NCBI GenBank assembly: GCA_030446015.1
Contig: JASUSO010000008.1
Span: 1 to 46,961 of the forward strand
Length of the DNA: 46,961 nt
Source of the DNA: Methanobacteriota archaeon
Lineage (GTDB): Archaea > Halobacteriota > Methanomicrobia > Methanomicrobiales > Methanoculleaceae
Direction of reading: 5' to 3'
Below are positions 9,823 to 19,433 of this stretch, one piece after another. Each line of letters begins with the position of its first letter. Position 1 is the stretch's first letter. Both the position numbers and the translations under genes were made by a program. Under the pieces are notes generated by a model. It saw only the letters and a list, made by a program, of their open reading frames with translations. It made no database searches and was not told the DNA's origin.

Positions 9823-10760
9823 TCATATGGGTTTTTCCTCGATGACGCTCCGGATCTTTTGCATTCTCTTTTGCAGAGAAAACTCCTTCTCTACTCTGGT
9901 TCTTGCTGCCTTTCCCTTATCGGACTGCAACGCCTCCGATATTGCTGCCGCAGTCGCTTCTGCATCCCCGTACGGCACCAAGACCCCTGCATCGCCTACT
10001 ACCTCCGGAAGGGCACCCCTTTCTGTCACTACGGGGACGCACTCGCAGGCCATCGCCTCCGCAAGCGCGACACCGAACGACTCCCGGTAAGAGAGCTGGC
10101 AGTAGACTTTTGCCCGGCGATACCACTGCAGAAGTTCGTTCTGAGACGGAGCGATGGCGAACTGGATGTTTGGGAGGAGCCTTGCAGCCTGAAGGGGAAT
10201 GTATCGAGACCCTTGAGCGTGATGTTGCTCCGGCTGATCTGGCATACCGTGATGACGAGTTTGTCTTTCTCCTCTCCCGGGGAGAACTGCGCGCAGTCGA
10301 TCCCGTTGTAGACGACCGCAACGTGGCGACGCTCGCTCACCTCCAGGATCTCCTGCCGGTTGAACTCCGAGACCGCAAGGATGTGATCGGCGTTCTGGAT
10401 GATGTAGTTCACCCGTTTTGCAAGTTTCGGGTCGAGCTGGGCACCGTATCCGATCTCCGGCTCTCTTGCGACCTCGTAACCGCCGATGACGACGATGGTT
10501 CTCTTCCCGAGGAGATTTGCCAGCGTTACCGCAAGATACGAATGGTTGTGGGCGAACCAGGAGTAGGTGAGATCGGCCCAGAGGACCCCCCGGAGGATCT
10601 CAAATGCTATCAGAAGGGATCGCTTCAGTCCGTTCTCCCCCGGATTGTTGCTGATGACGGCTTCCCGGACCTGATAAGCCTGCCTGAGCGCCTCGAGGTC
10701 GCGCTCTATGAACGTGGAGGGGGATGGAGATACCAGGAATATCTTCTTTTGCTGCTTCAT
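9823..10760 (-). pseudogene. GT4-family glycosyltransferase interrupted by one frameshift
   Basis: N-terminal frame (MKQQKKIFLVSPSPSTFIERD...SRSNITLKGLDTF) continues in another frame as PLQAARLLPNIQFAI...YRESFGVALAEAMACECVPVVTERGALPEVVG. Shift at the G4 (minus-strand C4) run 10194-10197. Confidence 0.85.
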
Positions 10761-10961
10761 TTGAGTCCCTCAGACGTGCTAAACGGGGGCACATGCAACT
10801 CCCTGCAGCAGGCGTGTCCTACGGGGTATAATACCGTTCGTGGGATAAACTGGAAATCTATAGCGGAAGTTGGATATCTCATATGCGAGAGACTGGAACA
10901 CTGAACAGACCCGGAAATATCCTGTTCTACGACTCCAGAAACGATCGTTCCTTTCTGCCCC

Positions 10962-12074
10962 CTAAATCTGTCGGTATACCTCGAGTAGCCTCTTCTCCAT
11001 CTCTCCCCAGTTATACCGCTCAAGAACCGCCTTCCGCCCGTTCTCCCCCATCCGCTGCGCCTCGTCAGGGTGCTCGAGCAGGTAGACGATCGCCTCCGCG
11101 ATCGCATCCGGGTCGGTCGGGTCGACCAGCATTCCACACCCCGTCTCGCCGACAATGTTCCGGATCTCCGGGAAATCGCTTGCAACGACAGGGAGGCCGC
11201 AGAGCATATAGTCGAAGAGCTTGTTCGGGAGGCCAATGTAGGCGTTGTAGTAATGAGGCTGGAAGGCGAGGAGGCCGATGCTCCCCTCGCACAGGATCTC
11301 GTACATCTCCCGGTAGGGAAGGTAGCCCGTCATCGTGATCTCCGGTCTCGGGTTGGTCTTCGCCGCAATCGCACCGATATCCTCGCGGACGTTCCCGACG
11401 AACGTCAGGGAGACCTCGGGAACCGTTGCCGCAACCTGCGACATTGCCTGGATGCATTCACGAATGCCATGGAACAGTTGCATATTCCCGGCCATGTAGA
11501 CCACGTTGCAGTTGCTCTTCGTCCGCGGCGCTGGCGGCACCTGGCTTGCGATCGAACAGTTGGATATGATCACAGGCTTTGTCCCGTTTCGACAGAACCG
11601 CTCCGCGACGCTCTCGCTGACGGCAATCTTCTCATCGGCAAATCGCGCCAGCAGAACCTCTCCTCTGGACAGCAGGGATTCGAGGACCTTTGCGATGCCT
11701 GATGAGTTCGGGATGCCGAGATCGAATGGGATCTCGCTCGGCCAGTGCTCGTGGACGTCGTAAACGACCTTTCGGCCTTTCACCGCCTTCAGCAGGAGCG
11801 CCACAAGGAGAGCGTCCGGTTCGTGGCAGTGAATGACGTCGCACTCCTCTCCCAGACCTGCCCGAAGCACCCTCCAGAGTGTCAGGGGGTGAAGGAGGTT
11901 TGAAGCGGGTTTCCGGACGGCAACGATCTTCACACCCCCATCCTTCCGAACACCCCCGCTCGCCGAAGGAGCGATGATCGTGACGTCGTGCTCCTTTGCC
12001 AGGCTCTTCGCCTCTTTCTCGAATATCCGCCCGTCGTAGGGTTGGTGGGTCGTGGTGAGCATGCAGATGTGCAT
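10962..12074 (-). CDS. GT4-family glycosyltransferase
   Basis: MHICMLTTTHQPYDGRIFEKEAKSLAKEHDVTIIAPS..., VIHCHEPDALL, LPNKLFDYMLCGLPVVASDFPEIRNIV. Confidence 0.92.
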   Translation of the reverse strand: MHICMLTTTHQPYDGRIFEKEAKSLAKEHDVTIIAPSASGGVRKDGGVKIVAVRKPASNLLHPLTLWRVLRAGLGEECDVIHCHEPDALLVALLLKAVKGRKVVYDVHEHWPSEIPFDLGIPNSSGIAKVLESLLSRGEVLLARFADEKIAVSESVAERFCRNGTKPVIISNCSIASQVPPAPRTKSNCNVVYMAGNMQLFHGIRECIQAMSQVAATVPEVSLTFVGNVREDIGAIAAKTNPRPEITMTGYLPYREMYEILCEGSIGLLAFQPHYYNAYIGLPNKLFDYMLCGLPVVASDFPEIRNIVGETGCGMLVDPTDPDAIAEAIVYLLEHPDEAQRMGENGRKAVLERYNWGEMEKRLLEVYRQI

Positions 12075-12326
12075 AACCAGATCTCAAGCCCCCTGCCCGG
12101 ACACGAACGAGAGGCTGAACGGCCATTTTATATTTGATGAATATTTATAATTAATCTAGAATTAATTCCGGTGACGCCGGACGGGAGAGGCGTGGCGAGT
12201 CGCCCGAAAAAAGATAGGTGGGTAACCGGCGGCCCGCCGCGATAGCATGAGTGGCGTTCTGCCCGTCCACTCTCCTGGGCACGCAAAGTTTGATATAGCG
12301 ATGCACTGCTTATCAACCCCGGTCGC

Positions 12327-13409
12327 ATGAAGGTTGCGCTCATCACCAACTACTGGAAAGAGAGCCAGGGCGGCGGCATCAGGGTCTATCTGCAGAACTT
12401 GGTACAGGAACTGACTGCGAGCGGTGCAGATGTGCGAGTCATATTCAGGGAGGGGAGCGACCCCGCTGAGGTCTGCATACCGACCAACCAGCGGCTCTTT
12501 GCGGTACGGTCGCTCCCCGCCCTGCAGGACTACAGGCCGGATGTCATAAGCGTTCACGGCGGCTGGCATTGCCTCTTCCCTGCAATCGCCTACAAACTCA
12601 TCCGCGGCTGCACCGTCATCCAGACCTTCCATACCGAACCTGAGGAGGCGCTAACGGACCGGTTCCGGCTATTCTACCGGGCTCTCCTCAACCGGTGCGA
12701 CCATGTGACGTTCGTCTCGGATCGGCTCCGGGAGCGGACCCTCGAGGTCTGGAACCTGAAGTTCCCGAAGACCGAGATAACCTACGCGGGGGCCCCCGAG
12801 GTTGCCACGGCGACCCCAGAAGAGGTTGCTGCGTTCCGCGAGCAGTTCGGTATCGGGGACCGCCGTCCGGTCCTCCTTGCTCTAGGCATGACTGCGCTGA
12901 AGTACAAGGCTGAAGGCCTGAAACGCCTCATCCGAGCCGTAAACCTCCTCAGAGATAAGTATCCTGAAGTTATCCTTATCGCGACGCGAAGGGGCGTCTT
13001 CTCCCCGGAAGTAGAGGAGTTCGCACGGGCCGAAGGGGCGTCCGGGCACGTTATCTTCACGGGAGATATCGAGAACACAGCTGTGCCGCTTTCTCTCTGT
13101 GATATCTACACGCACATCACCCTCGGGGACGGATTGCCGATAGCGCTCCTTGAGGCGATGGCCATGGCCAAACCTATCGTTGCAACCCCTGTGGCCGGGA
13201 TACCGGAAGCGATCAGAGATGGGGAGAACGGTATCCTCGTGCCACCGGAACCGGCTGAGATCGCTGGGATGATCGATTACCTGATCGAGAACCCGGATTT
13301 AGCCCGGCGCCTCGGAGAAAATGCGAAGAGGACTGTTGAAGAACGGTTTACGTGGCAGAAGAGCGCGGCGAAGTTTTTGACGCTCTTCTCGGACGGTCAG
13401 CGGGTGTGA
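12327..13409 (+). CDS. GT4-family glycosyltransferase
   Basis: MKVALITNYWKESQGGGIRVYLQNLVQEL..., GDGLPIALLEAMAMAKPIVATPVAGIPEAIRDGENGILV. Confidence 0.93.
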   Translation: MKVALITNYWKESQGGGIRVYLQNLVQELTASGADVRVIFREGSDPAEVCIPTNQRLFAVRSLPALQDYRPDVISVHGGWHCLFPAIAYKLIRGCTVIQTFHTEPEEALTDRFRLFYRALLNRCDHVTFVSDRLRERTLEVWNLKFPKTEITYAGAPEVATATPEEVAAFREQFGIGDRRPVLLALGMTALKYKAEGLKRLIRAVNLLRDKYPEVILIATRRGVFSPEVEEFARAEGASGHVIFTGDIENTAVPLSLCDIYTHITLGDGLPIALLEAMAMAKPIVATPVAGIPEAIRDGENGILVPPEPAEIAGMIDYLIENPDLARRLGENAKRTVEERFTWQKSAAKFLTLFSDGQRV

Positions 13410-13413
13410 CGAA

Positions 13414-14697
13414 TCATCGCAGGAGGGTCAGCAGGTCGCCGGCAAAGGTGCTGTAGTTTCTGTTCGCGTTGTAGTTACGCTCCCAGTTCTCCCTGCACGC
13501 CGACCGCATTGCCCGGGCGCCGTCAGGGTCGGCAGCAAGCCTGCCGACGGCTTTCGCTATATCCCATGGTGCCGGATTCTCCGGAAGCAGGATACCCGTA
13601 GCGTCGGAGACGATCTCCGGAGTCCCGCCCACCGCCGTCGCGACCACCGGGATACCGCAGCTCTCCGCCTCCATGATCGAGACCGGAACGCCCTCAGACT
13701 CACTGACATTTATGAAGATATCGACGGGGCTCTGCCGGTAATGCTCCAGGACGGCGGCGTTCGTGAGATACCCGGTGAACCGGTGGCTGACGTTCCCTGG
13801 CAGCGTTGCATCTGCATAGGCTTCCATCTCGGCCTGCAACGCCCCTCCCCCGATGTGCACCCACTCAAACTCCCGGTCGGGCTGCATACGTCCTGCTTCT
13901 GCAAGGCCCCGGACCAAGAGGTCGATGCGTTTTATCGGGATGATGTGGGAGCAGGAGACGACCCGAAAGACCCCATTGAGGGAGGAGGGCGTAAGGAACC
14001 CGGGATCTTCCGTACCAATCCGGGCTACCTGGAAGCGGGATGCGCACGAGGGGTACCGGGCTGACAGATACCTCTTCCCATGCTCCGAGACGGGGTAGAT
14101 CCGGTCAAGGGAGCAGGCTCGGGTCTCCTCAAACGGCATGTAGGGCGGGGTGTAGCGTTCGGCGTAGAGGTCGTACCCGTGCGCCCGCGAAATGCACCGG
14201 ATCTCCGGGAAATCCCTCTTAACCAATGCTGTACCGAGCGCGGTGCCGTCGAACCAGTAGGTATAAAGGAGCGTGCGAGCGGGATCGAGCATCCCCCTCT
14301 CGACCCTCCGTGCAACCCAGTCCCGGACTTCGAGCGCGATGCCGAGGTAGCCGAGGGCTTTGCGCATCCCGGCCGGGTGGAGCATGGACCGGTAGTTTTG
14401 CCGAAACTCGGCGTAGAACTCTGCTGATGCAAGCGATGAAAGGGTGAGGTGCAGGTAGTAGGCTGCCGTGCTCTCTTTCTGCGCATCGTACATGATGGAA
14501 GTCTCGGCCGAAATGTTCTCCGGGAGCGGCCTGTCGAGTCTCTCGCCGGGCGGGGGATAGAGGCGCGGGACAAGTGTGATAGTATCAAACACCGGGGAGA
14601 GGTGCGGGAGTTCCCGGTCGAGGAACGACTCCACAACCTTGCTGAAGGGGTAGGATGTAGTGAAGACAACCAGGTGATCGCCGTTCTCGTGGGCCAT
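13414..14697 (-). CDS. GT4-family glycosyltransferase
   Basis: ISRAHGYDLYAERY..., EGVPVSIMEAESCGIPVVATAVGGTPEIVSDATGILL. Confidence 0.92.
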   Translation of the reverse strand: MAHENGDHLVVFTTSYPFSKVVESFLDRELPHLSPVFDTITLVPRLYPPPGERLDRPLPENISAETSIMYDAQKESTAAYYLHLTLSSLASAEFYAEFRQNYRSMLHPAGMRKALGYLGIALEVRDWVARRVERGMLDPARTLLYTYWFDGTALGTALVKRDFPEIRCISRAHGYDLYAERYTPPYMPFEETRACSLDRIYPVSEHGKRYLSARYPSCASRFQVARIGTEDPGFLTPSSLNGVFRVVSCSHIIPIKRIDLLVRGLAEAGRMQPDREFEWVHIGGGALQAEMEAYADATLPGNVSHRFTGYLTNAAVLEHYRQSPVDIFINVSESEGVPVSIMEAESCGIPVVATAVGGTPEIVSDATGILLPENPAPWDIAKAVGRLAADPDGARAMRSACRENWERNYNANRNYSTFAGDLLTLLR

Positions 14698-14733
14698 CGC
14701 CGTGGGTAAGGCGGCCGGAGCAGATAAGTGTTT

Positions 14734-15720
14734 TCAGTATTGGGCGAAGATTGCCTTCATGCGGCGATAGCGCTGGTACCACGGGGCTGGTATAAGTGTC
14801 ATGAGTAAGTATGCGATCTTTCGTCGGCGGTGCAGTCTTGTCGGGCACCAGGCCAGGTTGGCCCGCACGAGGTCGGGACGCCCGGCCTGAATGTTCCGCG
14901 CTGCGGCCGGAGTTGTTTTGCGCAACGTACTCCAGCACGTCATCGAGCATCTCCCGAGGAATCAGCCCGCGTTCGACCGCACGCCGTGCTGAGGCGACGA
15001 AGGGGTTCTCGGGACGGGCTGGAGCCTTGTGCATGCCTTGTGGGCAATTTCGGTATGGTAGATCGCACCGAACCGCTGGGTGAACGCGATTGGATAGCTG
15101 AACACAATCCGGCCCCAGAAGTCCACATCCTCGCCCCACCAGAATCCTTCGGCAAATCCTCCCATTTCCTCCAGGACCAATCTTGGTATCGCCACTGAGG
15201 AGGCACTGACCGGCGGTTCGCCGAGGGTTGCCGACCGAAAGTAGTTCGGGAGCAACCCGCTCCAGGGAGCCGGAGGGAGCCGGAGGCACGGCGGCAATAG
15301 AGGCGGTTCGCACACCGCCGTCCGGGTTGTAGACTGCGTAGGCCGTCGCGTAAGCCCCAGCCCGGGGGTAACGCCTGCAGAGGTCGAGGACCGCCTCCAG
15401 AAAAGTTGGGTGCCATTCGTCGTCTGCATCCAGGAATGCTACGAGATCCACGTTTGCCTCCCGGATCCCCCGGTTCCGTGCAGCCGAGACGCCCTGGTTC
15501 TCCTGCACGATCAAGCGTATCCGGGTGTCTGCAAAGCGCTCGGCGATCGTCGCACCCTCATATCGGTCGACCCGTCGTCGATGACGATGGCCTCAAACTC
15601 CTGTTCGGTCTGAGCAAGCACCGACCGAACCGCTCGCTCGATAAATGGGGCCTTGTTGTAGAGGGGGATGACCACCGAGAAGATTGGTTTACCACCGCCT
15701 GCCAGATGCCCGCACCTCCC
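14734..15720 (-). pseudogene. GT2-family glycosyltransferase broken by about four frameshifts
   Basis: Ordered segments in alternating frames: [43 protein letters not shown] / [49 protein letters not shown]... / WSGLLPNYFRSATLGEPPVSASSVAIPRLVLEEMGGFAEGFWWGEDVDFWGRI... / APARPENPFVASARRAVERGLIPREMLDDVLEYVAQN / AAARNIQAGRPDLVRANLAWCPTRLHRRRKIAYLLMTLIPAPWYQRYRRMKAIFAQY*. Confidence 0.85.
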
Positions 15721-15764
15721 TTTGGCTAAAGAGGGGTGCGCCTGTGATGCCGGTTGCGCGCCCC

Positions 15765-16850
15765 CTATACACCGGGGCAGTTGATGGTAACTCCAGAAGG
15801 AATAATCTTTGCAATCACGGCTGCAGCCTGCCCATTACCAAAGAGCGGGAACTGGTCTCCCGCCGGAGCAAACTCACGAATCATCGAGATAATCCTCTCC
15901 CGCTCCGCCCCCACAAGTACGTTCCACCCGGCCTCAACCGTTTCGACCCACTCGGTGTTCTCCCGGAGGGTGATGCAGGGGACGCCGAGCATGTAGGCCT
16001 CCTTCTGGACCCCGCCTGAGTCGGTGAGGATCTTTTCCGCTTGCGCCATCAGGCGGAGCATGTCGAGGTAGCCGAGCGGTTCGATGACCCGGATGTTCTC
16101 CGGCATCTCCGCGAGGAGACCATACTCGCGGAGGAATTTCCGTGTCCGGGGATGGACCGGGAAGACGACCGATCTATCGGCCTCCCCGAGAGCACCGAGG
16201 ATGGCGGCCATGTTCTCCGGGCTATCGGTGTTCGACGGCCGGTGGACGGTGGCAACGAGGTAGTCTCCTGGTTCGACCCCAACGTCCTCAAGAATCCGGG
16301 ATCGCTCTTCCGCGATCGTGCGATTGTAGTTCATCGCGTCCACCATCACGTCCCCGACGAGGTGAACACCCTTCGTGATCCCTTCGGTCGCGAGGTTCGC
16401 GACCGCCGTTGCCGTCGGGCAGAAGAGGAGGTCCGATGCGTGGTCGGTGAGTACCCGGTTCACCTCCTCGGGCATACTGCGGTCGAAACTCCGGAGTCCC
16501 GCCTCGACGTGCGCCGCCGGGATATGGAGCTTTGCCGCCGCGAGCGCTCCCGCGAGGGTCGAGTTCGTGTCGCCGTAAACGAGAACCATATCTGGCTTCT
16601 CAATCTCAAGAACACCCTCGATAGCCCCGAGCATCGCCCCGGTCTGCCGTCCGTGGGTCCCGGAGCCGATGCCGAGGTTGTAATCGGGCCTCGGGATGCG
16701 GAGTTCCTCGAAGAAGACCTCCGACATGCCGTGATCGTAGTGCTGTCCGGTATGGACGAGGATCTCCTCGTGCTCCTTCCTGAGTTCCCGGGAGACGGGA
16801 GCGCACTTGATGAACTGCGGCCGGGCACCGACGATCGATACGATCTTCAT
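15765..16850 (-). CDS. wecB: UDP-N-acetylglucosamine 2-epimerase (non-hydrolysing), copy 2
   Basis: [23 protein letters not shown]...[18 protein letters not shown]...[15 protein letters not shown]...[16 protein letters not shown]...[11 protein letters not shown]. Confidence 0.94.
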   Translation of the reverse strand: MKIVSIVGARPQFIKCAPVSRELRKEHEEILVHTGQHYDHGMSEVFFEELRIPRPDYNLGIGSGTHGRQTGAMLGAIEGVLEIEKPDMVLVYGDTNSTLAGALAAAKLHIPAAHVEAGLRSFDRSMPEEVNRVLTDHASDLLFCPTATAVANLATEGITKGVHLVGDVMVDAMNYNRTIAEERSRILEDVGVEPGDYLVATVHRPSNTDSPENMAAILGALGEADRSVVFPVHPRTRKFLREYGLLAEMPENIRVIEPLGYLDMLRLMAQAEKILTDSGGVQKEAYMLGVPCITLRENTEWVETVEAGWNVLVGAERERIISMIREFAPAGDQFPLFGNGQAAAVIAKIIPSGVTINCPGV

Positions 16851-16852
16851 GG

Positions 16853-18289
16853 TTACTGCTGAATAGGATGGCTGTTTTTGTCGCCGCGTCCGATGCCCTT
16901 GTAGACAAACCCCGCCCGGATGAACGCGTCCGGGTCGACGACGTTCCTGCCGTCGACAATGACCGGGTGCTCTTTCCCCGACAACTCCTTCGCCCGTATC
17001 GGATCGAGAGAGGCGTAGTGGTGGTGGCCAGTAAAGATGGTGATGACGTCCGCTCCCGCAAGGGTCTCCTCGAGATCGTGCGAGATCTCGATGCCTGGGT
17101 AACTCTCAACGAACGGATCGTGAACCTTGACCTCCGCGCCCGTCTCCTCCATCGCCGCAAGGTAGGGCTCCGATGGGGTGTTTCTGGTGTCGTCGGAGTT
17201 CTGGATGAACGCCCACCCGAGCAGCGCGACCTTCGCGCCCTTCGGGGACTTTCCCGCCCGCTCGAGCCCCTTGAGGGTCAGGTGGACCATGTGCCGGGGC
17301 ATGAACTCATTGATAGTCCGTGCGACGCCAAAGATCGACTCTGCCCCGTGGGGGTACCAGAGGCTCGCACGCCCGAGGACCTGTGCTCCCCGCTCAAGGT
17401 GCCAGGAGTCTTTCGTGAGGCAGTGGCCGCCGACCCCGGCGCCCGGCCAGAGGATGGCACGAGTGATCCCCTCGCCCTTCAAGGAGTCGATCCCCGTACG
17501 GACATCGTAGACGTTGACGCCCATCGCCTCGCAGTGCAGCGCGAGCTGATTCACGGCCGCGATCTGGAGGTCGCGGAAGGCGTTCTCGGCGGTCTTCGTC
17601 ACCTCGGCCGCGGTCGCTGTCATGGGGATGATCTTGCCTGTCGTCAGGACCGGGCGGTAGAGTTCGATCGCCCGCGCTGTCGAGACCTCGTCGATCCCGC
17701 CGACGATCCGATCGTGCTCCCGGATATTGCGGAGCAGCCTCCCGACCATCACCCGTTCGGGGGCATGGGCAAGTGCGAAATCCTCGCCAGCCACAAGCCC
17801 CGATTCCTCTTCGAGGATCTCACGGGCCATCCCGGCAGTCGTGCCGGGGGTGACGGTCGACTCGAGCACCACAAGCGTGCCTTCCGTGAGGTGCCTCCCT
17901 ACCTGGCGGAGCCCCTCGATCAGGGCCGAGAAGTCGGGGATCAGATCTTTAGGGTCCTTAAACGGCGTCTGGATGGCGAGCGTTACCGCGTCGCACTCCG
18001 CAATCTCGGAGAAGTCCGGGGTGCACCGGAACTTTCCCGCACCGACGACCCTTCCGAGCAACTCCTCAAGCCCCGGCTCCTCGCCCTTGAGCGGCGACTC
18101 GCCGCGGTTCAGCATGGCTATCTTGTAACCGGAGGACGGGGAGTCGCGCTGGAACCCCCGGACGAACTCGAACTCCGACGCGTCTGCAAAGAGTACCGCA
18201 GCGGGAATGCCGACGTACCCCATGCCGACCACACCTATATTCCTGATCGGCCCTCTTCTATCAATGATCGACTGTAATTTGCTCTTCAT
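16853..18289 (-). CDS. wecC: UDP-N-acetyl-D-mannosamine dehydrogenase (nucleotide-sugar dehydrogenase)
   Basis: IGVVGMGYVGIPAAVLFAD..., VLESTVTPGTTAGMAREILE, TAENAFRDLQIAAVNQLA, GAGVGGHCLTKD; ends 2 nt before wecB copy 2. Confidence 0.9.
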   Translation of the reverse strand: MKSKLQSIIDRRGPIRNIGVVGMGYVGIPAAVLFADASEFEFVRGFQRDSPSSGYKIAMLNRGESPLKGEEPGLEELLGRVVGAGKFRCTPDFSEIAECDAVTLAIQTPFKDPKDLIPDFSALIEGLRQVGRHLTEGTLVVLESTVTPGTTAGMAREILEEESGLVAGEDFALAHAPERVMVGRLLRNIREHDRIVGGIDEVSTARAIELYRPVLTTGKIIPMTATAAEVTKTAENAFRDLQIAAVNQLALHCEAMGVNVYDVRTGIDSLKGEGITRAILWPGAGVGGHCLTKDSWHLERGAQVLGRASLWYPHGAESIFGVARTINEFMPRHMVHLTLKGLERAGKSPKGAKVALLGWAFIQNSDDTRNTPSEPYLAAMEETGAEVKVHDPFVESYPGIEISHDLEETLAGADVITIFTGHHHYASLDPIRAKELSGKEHPVIVDGRNVVDPDAFIRAGFVYKGIGRGDKNSHPIQQ

Positions 18290-18304
18290 TGTGAAAACCA
18301 ACCT

Positions 18305-19219
18305 TCAGACCGCAAAACACCGTTTAACATCCTCGCAGATCTCCATGTTCAACAGTGCCTGTTCGGGGCTGACGGGGAACTCCCGTCCCTTGGCCACGCA
18401 ATCGAGGAACGTCGAGAGTTCGAGTTTGAGCGGCTCCTGCTTGTTGACGAGCACCTTTTCGATGATGTTCTCTTGGACGTAGCGCTCGTCCTCAACCGCA
18501 TACTGCCCGGGTTTTCTGTGGATATAGATCTCCTGGGCCATGAAATCCCCCTCGACGGTGAACTCCTCTTCTTCAATATAGATCATCCGGATCTTCTTTG
18601 AAGACTTCCTGCTTGCCGAGAGGTATACTGATGTCTCTCCGAATGAAAAGAGTGCGCTGCAGACGTCCTGGTTGCCGCTGCCGGCGAGGCGATATGCCCC
18701 GTTCGGGATGAGGACGTTACGCATGATGTCCACGTCATGGATCATCAGGTCCTCGACGACCGACGAACCGCTCACCCGCGAAGAAGCCGGGTTGTGCCGC
18801 TTCATCTCGATGTAGAGAGGGTTCCTGACGATCTTTTTGATCTCCGGGACGATTGGATTGAACCGCTCGATATGCCCGACGCCGGCGACGAGGCCGTCGG
18901 GGATCTTCGCGATGAGCCTTCTCGACTCCTCTGCCGTCGCGCAGATGGGCTTCTCGATGAGGAGCGGCACCCCGGCGTCGAGAACCTGCTCCGCAACCCC
19001 AAAGTGGTAGGGTGTCGGGACGCAGACGCTCACCGCATCAACGTTTTTAAGCAGGCTCTCCAGGGTAGCCGAGGCCGTCGCCTCGAAGGCTCCGGCGAGG
19101 TCGCGGGCGGCCTTCTCATTGAGGTCGTACAGGTAGAGCGAATCCACCGCTTTCAGTTCCGAATACACGCGGGCATGGTTTCTGCCCATCATTCCGGTAC
19201 CGATCACTCCTACATCCAA
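18305..19219 (-). CDS. Gfo/Idh/MocA family oxidoreductase
   Basis: (L/M)DVGVIGTGMMGRNHARVYSELKAVDSLYLYDLNEKAA..., CVPTPYHFGVAEQVLDAGVPLLIEKPICATAEE. Start proposed at TTG 19219, preceded by GGCGGTGA. Confidence 0.88.
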   Translation of the reverse strand: MDVGVIGTGMMGRNHARVYSELKAVDSLYLYDLNEKAARDLAGAFEATASATLESLLKNVDAVSVCVPTPYHFGVAEQVLDAGVPLLIEKPICATAEESRRLIAKIPDGLVAGVGHIERFNPIVPEIKKIVRNPLYIEMKRHNPASSRVSGSSVVEDLMIHDVDIMRNVLIPNGAYRLAGSGNQDVCSALFSFGETSVYLSASRKSSKKIRMIYIEEEEFTVEGDFMAQEIYIHRKPGQYAVEDERYVQENIIEKVLVNKQEPLKLELSTFLDCVAKGREFPVSPEQALLNMEICEDVKRCFAV

Positions 19220-19433
19220 GATCTCACCGCCGATGGTATACGCGCTCTCCTGTGAGAGTAATACTATACATTGGCATCGCTCCGGTATGACGTTATCGTG
19301 ATCCCCCTTCGCGAGACTGAAACATTCCGCCCCATTGTTCGTGCTGATTTTCCTGATTCGGTTCAAAACCAATATGGTTCTTCACGGCGAATGTCCTACC
19401 GTGTTTCAGCCCTCTGAGTATCTTGCCCGCGTC

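Noticed and set aside
16868-18277. Long plus-strand ORF (469 aa) antisense to wecC
   Set aside because: Arg/Asp/Val-rich shadow frame typical of a high-GC gene's complement; the minus strand encodes a clear dehydrogenase.
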